A stretch of 6,527 bases of DNA from an uncultured Ruminococcus sp. (lineage in GTDB: Bacteria; Bacillota; Clostridia; Oscillospirales; Acutalibacteraceae). A model generated the notes under the pieces. That model was given only the letters and a program-made list of their open reading frames with translations, searched no databases and was not told the DNA's origin. The translations under genes were made by a program, and so were the position numbers. Position 1 is the stretch's first letter. Each line of letters begins with the position of its first letter. The stretch covers positions 1 through 6,527 of the forward strand of contig CACYDD010000385.1 in the NCBI GenBank assembly GCA_902773065.1, in the 5' to 3' direction. Shown one piece after another: positions 1-6,473 of this stretch.

Positions 1-1101
1 AGCCGCCCCGGCTACCTGGACACGGACAATCTCACGCTCGGCAGGATTATCATCGGCAAAAACAACGGAATCAGGCAGAACATTCAGTTCATTGGCGGTT
101 TCGATAATATTTCTGTCTTTATTTTCCCAGTTGGCTTTTATGATGATAAAATCATCGGGACGCAATGCACCTTCGGGGTGATTCAGACCAGCCACAGCGT
201 TTTCATGGTCATTTTTTGAGCAGACAGTCAGTATCACACCCAGAGATTTCAGCGATCTGACATAGCTTTGGAATTCATAATATGACTGGGCAAAACCTGT
301 TTCCTGACCGATCTGTATACCGTCAACGCCGTCATCTCCCACAACACCGCCCCAGAGTGTATTGTCAAGGTCGAGTGCCAGTACCTTTTTATTTTTACCG
401 AATACAGACTTGATGATATTGGCAAGGTTAAAAGAAAATTCAGGAATTGCCTCAATACACATGGCATATTTATACATATTCCAGTAGGAAGGGTCGCTCC
501 ATTTTTGCAAACCGTAGGATGCCGAAATAAAGTTGATGTCATTGATATAGAACCCTTCGGTATTGTCGGCATATTCATAGAATTTTTCATTCAGTCTTGT
601 CACGAAATTGGAACGCCCCCTGTAATCGGAGCAATCCTTATTTCCCATCAGACGGTAAAACGGCATTTCAAAATTATTCTGAATGATCGGACAGTGGTAG
701 GTTTCCGCTATTTTCTGCCACATCTGCTCAAATCTTCCATATTCTGCTTTCAGCAGTTCACTGACCTGATCACGACTGTCAGCAGTTGTCGGATAACTAT
801 TGATATTGCGGTTAGTGGTATGAATGAAAACAATATCAGGTGCAAAATCCAAAAGTTCCTCACTTGGAAACATGGCATCCTGCCAGTACTGAGCATATTC
901 CGACTGATAAAATTCCGCCTCTATTCCATAGTTCAGCAAAAACAAATCAAGATATACCACGATATCATTGGTCGTTGATCCGCCAAAAACCGCTATTTTC
1001 TTTTTGATACGGCTGCTGCCGTCTGCCAGTAATTTTCTTCTGAGTGATTTTCTTTTTTTGATAATATATTCACTATCAAAAGGGAATTCCAGTTCCTTCA
1101 T
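1..1101 (-). CDS. FkbH-like HAD-IIIC family protein, C-terminus cut off by the window edge
   Basis: The reading frame is open for 367 codons from ATG at 1101 to base 1, with no stop, so the 3' end is missing. The start is set by GGGAGG at 1109-1114, 7 nt upstream. Residues 1-35 are basic. Residues 36-100 resemble the degenerate SGNH-like N-terminal domain of FkbH proteins (GGSTTND at 40-46, later DIVFIHTTNRNI). The HAD phosphatase motifs are intact: DLDNTLWGG from D244 (D244 nucleophile, D246 acid/base), CSKND with S295, ANWENK with K328, and FADDNPAER with D350-D351. Known family members dephosphorylate 1,3-bisphosphoglycerate and load the glyceryl group onto an acyl carrier protein. Many full-length relatives run to roughly 550 residues or more, with a GNAT-like C-terminal part, so about a third is probably outside. 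It is the third gene after MBOAT and DHHW with no promoter of its own visible, so it depends on read-through past a hairpin. Family assignment is firm; the substrate is an inference. Confidence 0.9.
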   Translation of the reverse strand, partial: MKELEFPFDSEYIIKKRKSLRRKLLADGSSRIKKKIAVFGGSTTNDIVVYLDLFLLNYGIEAEFYQSEYAQYWQDAMFPSEELLDFAPDIVFIHTTNRNINSYPTTADSRDQVSELLKAEYGRFEQMWQKIAETYHCPIIQNNFEMPFYRLMGNKDCSDYRGRSNFVTRLNEKFYEYADNTEGFYINDINFISASYGLQKWSDPSYWNMYKYAMCIEAIPEFSFNLANIIKSVFGKNKKVLALDLDNTLWGGVVGDDGVDGIQIGQETGFAQSYYEFQSYVRSLKSLGVILTVCSKNDHENAVAGLNHPEGALRPDDFIIIKANWENKDRNIIETANELNVLPDSVVFADDNPAEREIVRVQVAGAA

Positions 1102-1108
1102 TTTCAGA

Positions 1109-1114
1109 CCTCCC
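1109..1114 (-). promoter_or_regulatory. Ribosome binding site of the FkbH-like gene
   Basis: GGGAGG on the minus strand lies 7 nt before ATG at 1101. It fixes the start of the edge-truncated gene and shows that it has its own translation initiation signal despite lying downstream of the hairpin at 1132-1160. Confidence 0.75.
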
Positions 1115-1131
1115 ATATACACATAGACTAC

Positions 1132-1160
1132 AAAGGCGTAAACCAAAAGTTTACGCCTTT
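1132..1160. terminator. 12-bp perfect stem-loop between the DHHW and FkbH-like genes
   Basis: Arms 1132-1143 and 1149-1160 are perfect inverted repeats (AAAGGCGTAAAC and its complement) around the 5-nt loop CAAAA. On the plus strand the hairpin is followed by a T-rich tail (ATTCTTTTT, 1161-1169), a good intrinsic terminator shape for antisense transcription. On the minus strand, the direction of the genes, only TTTGTAG follows, so termination there should be weak. In the sense direction it may act as a leaky attenuator lowering fkbH relative to MBOAT and DHHW, or as a 3'-end stabiliser. No plus-strand gene is visible that would need a terminator here. Confidence 0.6.
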
Positions 1161-1176
1161 ATTCTTTTTAACCTTC

Positions 1177-2649
1177 TTACTCCTGAGCCTCATCAACGAT
1201 TTTTTTACCTTTCGCCTGCGTGCGGAGGTTTTCAAGATTATCCGCATTGTCACCCACTGCCGAATAAGTCACCATTGCAAACAGCAGATCAGTCACATCA
1301 TTCTGCTCAATGAAATCGACAAGATTCAGGTCAAAATATCTCATATCAACAACATAAATTTCTTCAAACGATTTGAACAGATAACCCGGAAGTGCATTGC
1401 CGTAGCTGTCTTTGACAATGACAAGCTTTCTGCCGTTATGCACATTCGTTTTTACTTTGACGATCTGTTCATCTCCGCCCATGAAGGTCAGATAAGCATT
1501 GCTCGCATCCCCGATACCGTTAAAGAAATTACCTGTACCAGAATAACCAAAACCGGTATCATAATAATAAGTCGTGCATTTGTCATTATTATCGGGAACA
1601 TAATAGGTAAATGTTTCGGGGTCGTTTTTAATGTCTGCATCTCCTGTAAAGGCATACATTGTTCCGACAAAGCCGCCGATATCATTTTTCTCAAAAGTAC
1701 TGAGATCATAGAAATCAACACCTGCTGCCTTTGCAAATGTCTGTGCAGCATAGTATGCACCGAGCGGTGACCAGTGGTGGTCTGTTCTGAGATAAATCTC
1801 TTCATCGGTATGCTCACCGAGAACCGTATCGATATCCACACTGATGATACCGTCATCCAGTCTTTCGGCAATGCTGTCAAAAGTTTCCTTCTGGTTGACC
1901 GTATGATCTCTGTAGCTTTCGGGCGTATAATACTCACTGGCAAGCGGTGCGATCATGGAATAGATCTGCACCTTATCTCCAAGATCCTTATGGAACTGAT
2001 TCAGGGATTTCACATAATTATTGCCTGTACCGCCACCGAACAGCTCCAGTGCACGGTAATGACCGTTCTGCTTGACAACAATGATACCGTTTTCAACCTG
2101 ATATTCAGGCTCTTCCTCGGATTGCTCATCAGGCTCTTTACTTTCCTCCGGCTTTGCAGCTTCGGAGCTTTCTGAACTCTCAGATTTTTTATCCTCTTTT
2201 CCTGATTGGGATGTCTGCTCATCTGTCGTTTCCTTTGAAGCTTCGGTCTTGACAGCAGGCTTGCTGTCCTGTTTATTGACAACATTGATCGGATGACCAA
2301 CGACTTTGACCTCATCCTCTGTATGGATTCCGAACAATGATTTGAAATTATAACCGACCGTTTTCATATCATCCCTGTCAGGTACGGTATCATCATAAAA
2401 TTCTGTCAGCCCTGCGGTGTATTCGCCTGAAAAATAGGATTCTGTCGTAAATTCAGGAATTGTTGCAAGATTACGTTTTTCAATCTCTGATTTTTCCGAA
2501 CGGGGGATTGCCACAAGAAAAACGCTGATGGCAATAAATACGGGAGTCATGATCAGCAGCGAGATCACCGAAAAACCATATTCGACATTCCGCCTTTTCA
2601 TATAGTTAAGACCTTTATTCTTACTTACCTTTTTCTTTTTGTTTTCCAT
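1177..2649 (-). CDS. DHHW family (AlgX/AlgJ-like, SGNH-fold) membrane-anchored polysaccharide acylation protein
   Basis: This 490-residue protein is the extracytoplasmic partner of the MBOAT gene just upstream. A lysine-rich N-terminus (1-24) is followed by one hydrophobic segment (about 25-48), read as a signal anchor that leaves the rest outside the cell. Residues 53-106 carry the family hallmark: EKRNLATIP, then a GEYTAGLTEFYDD stretch and PDRDD. The motif TDHHW places D290, H292 and W293 where AlgX/AlgJ proteins have their Asp-x-His dyad. KDSYGNA puts S415 as the likely nucleophile, completing a Ser-His-Asp triad. Residues about 127-185 are a low-complexity linker rich in K, E, S, T and Q that interrupts the catalytic region. 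The start is supported by AGAGGA, 7 nt upstream. A later Met17 lacks a well-spaced site. The gap to the MBOAT stop is 17 bp. By analogy with alginate acetylation, it should move an acyl group handed over by MBOAT onto an exported glycan. The exact acyl group and glycan are unknown. Confidence 0.9.
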   Translation of the reverse strand: MENKKKKVSKNKGLNYMKRRNVEYGFSVISLLIMTPVFIAISVFLVAIPRSEKSEIEKRNLATIPEFTTESYFSGEYTAGLTEFYDDTVPDRDDMKTVGYNFKSLFGIHTEDEVKVVGHPINVVNKQDSKPAVKTEASKETTDEQTSQSGKEDKKSESSESSEAAKPEESKEPDEQSEEEPEYQVENGIIVVKQNGHYRALELFGGGTGNNYVKSLNQFHKDLGDKVQIYSMIAPLASEYYTPESYRDHTVNQKETFDSIAERLDDGIISVDIDTVLGEHTDEEIYLRTDHHWSPLGAYYAAQTFAKAAGVDFYDLSTFEKNDIGGFVGTMYAFTGDADIKNDPETFTYYVPDNNDKCTTYYYDTGFGYSGTGNFFNGIGDASNAYLTFMGGDEQIVKVKTNVHNGRKLVIVKDSYGNALPGYLFKSFEEIYVVDMRYFDLNLVDFIEQNDVTDLLFAMVTYSAVGDNADNLENLRTQAKGKKIVDEAQE

Positions 2650-2656
2650 TTTTTGA

Positions 2657-2662
2657 TCCTCT
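2657..2662 (-). promoter_or_regulatory. Ribosome binding site of the DHHW gene
   Basis: AGAGGA lies in the 17-bp gap after the MBOAT stop codon, 7 nt before ATG at 2649. Its position supports the full 490-residue product over a start at Met17 and suggests translation coupled to the MBOAT gene. Confidence 0.7.
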
Positions 2663-2666
2663 TTTC

Positions 2667-4088
2667 TCAGAAGCGGAAATACAGGAACGGATTATTGGTA
2701 TTATCCACCATCAGAATACTACAAATCACCAACAGCGCACAGCATACCAAAGAACCGCCGACTTTTCCGAACGCAAGAAGCTTGTTGTTTCCCCATTCGT
2801 TAAACACATATTTGATTTTCGGCAGGATCGGCATTGAAACGGCGATCGCAAAGATGATCAGGAACAGATTATTCATCAGTGAATTGTAGGTAACAACATC
2901 ACCGAAAGACTGACCGTTCAGGATCATACCTGCACCCGAAATATTGACAAAGAACTGTCCGAGCTGCGACAGGTCGGTAAAATAAAAAATACCAAAACCA
3001 ATAATGATGATGAGCTTACTGTAAATATGTGTCCATATCTTATTCCACTTTTTCAGTCTTTTCTTGCCGATCAGTGTTTCGATGAAGATGAAGATACCGA
3101 AATACAATCCCCAGAAAATGAAATTCCATGAAGCACCGTGCCACAGACCTGTACAGAACCAGACAAGAAACAGGTTGAAATATTTTCTCGGTCTGCCGAA
3201 AATCGGCGCATAGAAAAGATAATCTCTGAAAAACGAACTAAGGGAGATATGCCATCTCTGCCAGAATTCGCTGATCGTTTTGCAGATAAACGGATAATTG
3301 AAGTTTTCATTAAAGTGGAAGCCGAACATTCTTCCAAGACCGATCGCAATATCGCTGTAACCGCTGAAATCAAAATAAACATACAGTGAATACAGGATCA
3401 CGCCGTACCATGTTCCGAGAAACGACAATCCCGAAATATCACTGCCGAAGAATTGTTCTACCACAGCATAAAGATTGTTGGCAATAATGACCTTCTTGGA
3501 AAGACCGATAATTGCTCTCATAGCACCCTCGCTGATATCAACAGGAGTCGGCTGTCTGTTTTCAATTTCCTTTTCGATCACACTGTATCTGACAATAGGG
3601 CCTGCCACAAGCTGTGGGAACAAGGAAAGATACAGCAGAAATTTTCCGAAATTTTTCTGCGGTGCAACCGTTTCCCAGAGACAGTCCATGATGTATGAAA
3701 TCGCCTGGAAGGTAAAGAAGCTGATACCGATCGGCATCACAATTTGCGGAACAGGAATGGAGGTATGGAGCAGAGCATTGATGTTTTCAACAATAAAGCC
3801 GCTGTATTTGAATACGATCAGAAGTGCAAGATTGATCACAATCGCTGCTCCTGCAAAAAAACCTCCTGCTTTTTTCCCCCGGAATTTTCCGATGAGCATG
3901 GAAGCCCCCCAGTTGATAAATGCACTGAAAAGGAGCATAGAGACCCATACCGGCTCACCCCACGCATAAAAAATCAGCGAAAAAATCACCAATACAATAT
4001 TTTTCGCCTTAATGCTCCTGCAAAGATAGTAACACAGAAAGCAGGCCGCAAGAAAAAAGTACACAAAAAACAACGATGAAAAAACCAT
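2667..4088 (-). CDS. MBOAT family membrane-bound O-acyltransferase (AlgI/DltB/PatA-like)
   Basis: This 473-residue polytopic membrane protein has many hydrophobic segments (I judge around ten) and should carry an acyl group from a cytoplasmic donor through the membrane to an extracellular acceptor protein or glycan. The two family landmarks are present: FWQRWHISLSSFFRDYLF with H280, and GLWHGASWNFIFWG with H317, the position of the essential histidine of AlgI-type enzymes. It begins MVFSSLFFVYFFL, the usual start of AlgI-like proteins. ATG at 4088 has GAGGGGG 5 nt upstream. The frame stays open to an ATG at 4274, but that 62-residue extension is not family-like, crosses the promoter at 4180-4208 and is rejected. 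It is the first gene of the second unit, followed at 17 bp by the DHHW gene. MBOAT/DHHW pairs are the bacterial polysaccharide O-acylation module. Its donor could be acetyl-CoA or an acyl carrier thioester, and the sequence does not decide which. Confidence 0.93.
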   Translation of the reverse strand: MVFSSLFFVYFFLAACFLCYYLCRSIKAKNIVLVIFSLIFYAWGEPVWVSMLLFSAFINWGASMLIGKFRGKKAGGFFAGAAIVINLALLIVFKYSGFIVENINALLHTSIPVPQIVMPIGISFFTFQAISYIMDCLWETVAPQKNFGKFLLYLSLFPQLVAGPIVRYSVIEKEIENRQPTPVDISEGAMRAIIGLSKKVIIANNLYAVVEQFFGSDISGLSFLGTWYGVILYSLYVYFDFSGYSDIAIGLGRMFGFHFNENFNYPFICKTISEFWQRWHISLSSFFRDYLFYAPIFGRPRKYFNLFLVWFCTGLWHGASWNFIFWGLYFGIFIFIETLIGKKRLKKWNKIWTHIYSKLIIIIGFGIFYFTDLSQLGQFFVNISGAGMILNGQSFGDVVTYNSLMNNLFLIIFAIAVSMPILPKIKYVFNEWGNNKLLAFGKVGGSLVCCALLVICSILMVDNTNNPFLYFRF

Positions 4089-4093
4089 TCTGT

Positions 4094-4100
4094 CCCCCTC
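4094..4100 (-). promoter_or_regulatory. Ribosome binding site deciding the MBOAT start
   Basis: GAGGGGG lies 5 nt before ATG at 4088. With the family-typical MVFSS N-terminus, it places the MBOAT start 186 nt downstream of the longest possible start at 4274. Confidence 0.75.
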
Positions 4101-4104
4101 ATCC

Positions 4105-4146
4105 CCGGCATACTGAAAACGGACATATAATTCCTGTTTTCGCCGG
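4105..4146 (-). promoter_or_regulatory. Leader hairpin upstream of the MBOAT ribosome binding site
   Basis: In the minus-strand transcript, CCGGC-GAAAAC (4136-4146) can pair with GTTTTC (4115-4120) and GCCGG (4105-4109). This gives 11 base pairs interrupted by a 5-nt bulge (4110-4114), with a 15-nt loop (4121-4135). It ends only 4 nt before the GAGGGGG ribosome binding site and lies inside the leader predicted from the promoter at 4180-4208. It could modulate translation or transcript stability. I recognise no known riboswitch or leader family in it. Confidence 0.4.
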
Positions 4147-4179
4147 ATTTCCACATTAAATTCCTTTTTACACTTAATC

Positions 4180-4208
4180 ATTTTACTCCATAAAACAAAT
4201 AATATCAA
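4180..4208 (-). promoter_or_regulatory. Sigma-70/sigma-A type promoter for the MBOAT-DHHW-FkbH unit
   Basis: The -35 element TTGATA (4203-4208) and -10 element TAAAAT (4180-4185) are separated by exactly 17 bp, each one base from consensus. The predicted transcript start is near 4173, giving a leader of about 85 nt before the MBOAT ATG. It lies downstream of a terminator that closes the previous unit, which is where a new promoter is expected. Confidence 0.65.
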
Positions 4209-4218
4209 GGCGTTTTTT

Positions 4219-4229
4219 ATGATTATCAT
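4219..4229. promoter_or_regulatory. Palindrome ATGATTATCAT just upstream of the MBOAT promoter
   Basis: The 11-bp sequence has 5-bp perfect arms and sits 10 bp beyond the -35 element. On the minus strand it equals the central 11 bases of the classical Fur consensus, but the flanking bases mostly do not match (about 13 of 19 overall). It is a possible regulator site, and AT-rich chance is a real alternative. Confidence 0.25.
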
Positions 4230-4230
4230 G

Positions 4231-4252
4231 TTACAGTTTTGTAAAACGGTAA
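4231..4252. repeat. Imperfect inverted repeat upstream of the MBOAT promoter
   Basis: Arms TTACAGTTTT (4231-4240) and AAAACGGTAA (4243-4252) are complementary in 9 of 10 positions around a 2-bp centre. The site is about 60-80 bp upstream of the predicted transcript start, a position suited to a dimeric DNA-binding regulator. No regulator family is recognised. Confidence 0.35.
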
Positions 4253-4324
4253 TTTGCACAAAAAATAATTTCACATTTGTTTTTCAGTATCATCTTTCTA
4301 CACATAACTTCACATAAGGATTTC

Positions 4325-4363
4325 AAAAGGAAAGGTACATTTTTGTTTCAACAAAAATGTACC
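4325..4363 (-). terminator. Intrinsic terminator of the glycosyltransferase-permease unit
   Basis: A 13-bp perfect stem (4351-4363 with 4334-4346) closes a 4-nt TGAA loop, beginning 11 nt after the permease stop codon. The minus-strand tail reads TTTCCTTTT, a moderate U-tract. The stem is AT-rich with a GGTAC base. It separates the export unit from the acylation unit. Confidence 0.8.
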
Positions 4364-4374
4364 ACCATTTTCTA

Positions 4375-5280
4375 TTATAGCACGTCAGGCAGTTCTTTGC
4401 GGAGACGATTGTAGTTGTAAATACCGAAAATGATAACAACAGCGAATTCAATGAGGAAGATAGCGTTTTCCCAGAGCGGATGAAGCGCGTATTTCATATC
4501 TGCCGTATAGCTCGGTGCTTCCCATACCCATTTGTTACAGATAATTGCCTTGCGGTAAGCATTGACAAAATATGTCATAGGGTTGAAAAGAAGTGCCAGG
4601 CGGATGCCCTCGTTTTCAAGCGTGTAGGAATCATAGCAAACACCCGACAGCCAGAAAAGTCCCGACATAATTGTTGTGATCAGATTGGCAAAATCCTTGC
4701 TGAACGCACTCATCGGTGCAAATGACCACAAAACGGCAAGGAAAAAGAAAAACATCAGCGGTGCAAGAATCAGAACCTGAAGATTATAAATCGAAGGCTG
4801 ATATCCTGTGATCAGAAGGTAGAGATAGGTCAGCGAAAACAGGAAAATATGCACATAGAATTTTGATATCGTTGTATAGGTCATAATGACAGATACGGGA
4901 AACGATACCTTTGTGACAAACTGTCTGTTTCCGCTGATGGATTTTGAGCCTCTGTTGACGGTATCGCTCATAAAAAACCAAGGAATAAAGCCTACCAGCA
5001 GAAATACAAAATACGGCACACCCATTTCTTCACGTCCTGCAGAACGCAGTCCGATCGTAAAGGCAAACCAGTATACAAAAAGCTGAAAAAGCGGCTTCAT
5101 CACTGCCCAGAGAGGGCCTATTACAGCACCCTTATAGGTCTTGATCAGATCCTCCTTTGCAAGCATAAAGGTCTGTCTGCCAAAACCTATATGTTCTTTC
5201 GGGATCTGTATGATCGCATCTTTGACTCTGCCGAAAAAGCCTTTCGGTTTGTTCTGATTTTTAACTGCTGTGTTTGTCAT
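4375..5280 (-). CDS. Polysaccharide/teichoic acid-type ABC transporter permease (Wzm/TagG-like, ABC-2 family)
   Basis: This 301-residue integral membrane protein should form, as a dimer with an ATPase, the channel that exports an undecaprenyl-linked surface glycan. Residues 44-63 (DLIKTYKGAVIGPLWAVMKP) match the family pattern in which a basic/Tyr stretch precedes a G-x-LW-x-x-x-x-P segment entering membrane helix 1. About six hydrophobic segments follow (near 52-78, 88-106, 127-157, 167-190, 198-215 and 271-290). LFNPMTYFVNAYRKAI (231-246) is the typical NP-x-TY...YR element before the last helix. Length is normal, slightly longer than many because of a hydrophilic N-terminus. The start is placed at ATG 5280 because GGAGGA (5287-5292) is 6 nt away; an in-frame ATG at 5286 abuts that site with no spacing. 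The gene lies 13 bp after the glycosyltransferase and is followed by a terminator. The matching ATPase is not in this window. Confidence 0.92.
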   Translation of the reverse strand: MTNTAVKNQNKPKGFFGRVKDAIIQIPKEHIGFGRQTFMLAKEDLIKTYKGAVIGPLWAVMKPLFQLFVYWFAFTIGLRSAGREEMGVPYFVFLLVGFIPWFFMSDTVNRGSKSISGNRQFVTKVSFPVSVIMTYTTISKFYVHIFLFSLTYLYLLITGYQPSIYNLQVLILAPLMFFFFLAVLWSFAPMSAFSKDFANLITTIMSGLFWLSGVCYDSYTLENEGIRLALLFNPMTYFVNAYRKAIICNKWVWEAPSYTADMKYALHPLWENAIFLIEFAVVIIFGIYNYNRLRKELPDVL

Positions 5281-5286
5281 GCTCAT

Positions 5287-5292
5287 TCCTCC
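5287..5292 (-). promoter_or_regulatory. Ribosome binding site deciding the permease start
   Basis: GGAGGA is immediately adjacent to ATG 5286 but 6 nt from ATG 5280. Normal spacing therefore favours the second ATG, giving 301 rather than 303 residues. Confidence 0.7.
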
Positions 5293-5293
5293 A

Positions 5294-6400
5294 TCATTTG
5301 TCCTGAAAGCCTGCTTTATGCACTCCGTTTTTTACACTTTCTCTGACTTCTTCAATTTCTTTCTCCGCCGAACCGTCTAAGCTGCTTTTCCAGAACGGCA
5401 GCATTATAAATCCTGTCAATGTTCCTATGCCGTATACAATATGCAGCATCGGAAAAATCACCGGCAGCAATAACATATATAAACTTTTATGCTCCGCGGT
5501 AATGATCGCTGCGGTTGTGATCAATAGATCACCCAGACAATATGCCGCTGCAAGAAGGATCATCGGCAGCAAAAGCAGTGTCTGACCCGAAATCATGCCG
5601 CATATCATGAGTATCAGAAATAATATGATAACCGCTACAAGGCAAAACGGAGCAAAATGAAAAATGGAAAGACATTCCGGACAGACTCCGACTGTCAGCC
5701 CTATCCATTTTCCGTTTCCGAATTTTTGTGCGAGCATTCCTCTGAGAGTAGGTCTGATATTCTGATAAGAAATAATTTCATCACTCTGACAAATTTTGTA
5801 TCCGTTTTGTCTGATTCTGTAATGCAGTTCGTTATCCTCTGTTCTGCCGAGAGAAACATTGAATCCCCCGACTCTGGCAAAAACCTCGCGCCTGTATGCC
5901 CCGTGAAACAGTGAGGAAACATACTTTTTTCCCTTTGCCTGTCTGCGGTAGCCTGCAAAGGAGCTGCCGAACATGGAGCTTTCCGCTGCCAGCAGCATTT
6001 CTCTGTATGCGGTCGGTTTATCAATATTGTTGGGTCTTGCACCGCCGCAAACATATTCTCCGTCTGCAATCAGTTCTTCATTTTTTTCGATAAAATTCTT
6101 TGGTATCGATGCATGGGCATCAAGCCGTATGATAATATCACCCATTGCCGTCTTTATTGCGGTATTCCAGCCTGCAGACTGAATCTTTCTCGGATTATCC
6201 GCAATGACAATATTCATATATTCATCAATGTGTTTTTCTTTGAACTGGTTAAAAATCGCACGGGTCTTGTCTGTCGAAGCACTGTCCACAAACACCAGCT
6301 CTGTTTTTTTCTTGTCAAACGTCTGGGCATAAACCTCTTCAAGAAGTCCCGGCAGAACCTCTTCCTCGTTATAAGCAATCATGCACAAAGAAACCGTCAT
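5294..6400 (-). CDS. Family 2 glycosyltransferase, ExoA-like, with C-terminal membrane segments
   Basis: This 368-residue enzyme should add a sugar from an NDP-sugar to a lipid-linked oligosaccharide at the cytoplasmic face of the membrane. The GT-A domain spans about 1-240: SLCMIAYNEEEVLPGLL at the start, VDSASTDKT (D39, D44), the metal-binding DxD variant DAH at 94-96, GGARPNNIDKPTAYRE, and GRTEDNELHYRIRQNGYKI with E188-D189 as the likely catalytic region. Three hydrophobic segments follow (about 247-269, 274-302 and 307-335), then a charged tail. This layout resembles ExoA of succinoglycan synthesis. The donor sugar and linkage cannot be read from sequence. Start at ATG 6400 is preferred because AGGA lies 9 nt upstream and the protein then begins MTVSLCMIAYNE, as in the family. 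ATG 6418 would add six residues without a visible ribosome binding site. It is the first gene after a consensus promoter and is followed at 13 bp by the export permease. Confidence 0.92.
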   Translation of the reverse strand: MTVSLCMIAYNEEEVLPGLLEEVYAQTFDKKKTELVFVDSASTDKTRAIFNQFKEKHIDEYMNIVIADNPRKIQSAGWNTAIKTAMGDIIIRLDAHASIPKNFIEKNEELIADGEYVCGGARPNNIDKPTAYREMLLAAESSMFGSSFAGYRRQAKGKKYVSSLFHGAYRREVFARVGGFNVSLGRTEDNELHYRIRQNGYKICQSDEIISYQNIRPTLRGMLAQKFGNGKWIGLTVGVCPECLSIFHFAPFCLVAVIILFLILMICGMISGQTLLLLPMILLAAAYCLGDLLITTAAIITAEHKSLYMLLLPVIFPMLHIVYGIGTLTGFIMLPFWKSSLDGSAEKEIEEVRESVKNGVHKAGFQDK

Positions 6401-6443
6401 AAACACTATTCCTATCATTTACTATTTTTATCATAACAATTTT

Positions 6444-6472
6444 ATTATAATTTTTTCATACAGCTTTGTCAA
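6444..6472 (-). promoter_or_regulatory. Perfect-consensus sigma-70/sigma-A promoter for the glycosyltransferase-permease unit
   Basis: TTGACA (6467-6472) and TATAAT (6444-6449) match the vegetative consensus in all 12 positions with the optimal 17-bp spacer. The predicted transcript start is near 6437, leaving a leader of about 37 nt before ATG 6400. Such a promoter should be strong unless repressed. Confidence 0.88.
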
Positions 6473-6473
6473 T

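Noticed and set aside
505..978. 157-codon open frame on the plus strand
   Set aside because: It is antisense to the FkbH-like gene, whose HAD motifs show that the minus frame is the real one. The translation resembles no family and there is no convincing ribosome binding site.
1..1101. Suspicion that the FkbH-like gene is a pseudogene, because no long intact frame is bounded by start and stop here
   Set aside because: The frame runs uninterrupted from ATG 1101 to the first base with all motifs intact. It is cut only by the window edge.
1488..1943. 151-codon minus-strand frame inside the DHHW gene
   Set aside because: It overlaps the TDHHW motif region in another frame. The DHHW frame is continuous, so there is no frameshift to explain.
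3475..3969. 164-codon open frame on the plus strand inside the MBOAT region
   Set aside because: It is a shadow of the strongly conserved MBOAT frame, with no recognisable domain.
6401..6418. Earlier ATG for the glycosyltransferase
   Set aside because: No ribosome binding site precedes it, and the family-typical N-terminus starts at ATG 6400, where AGGA is suitably spaced.
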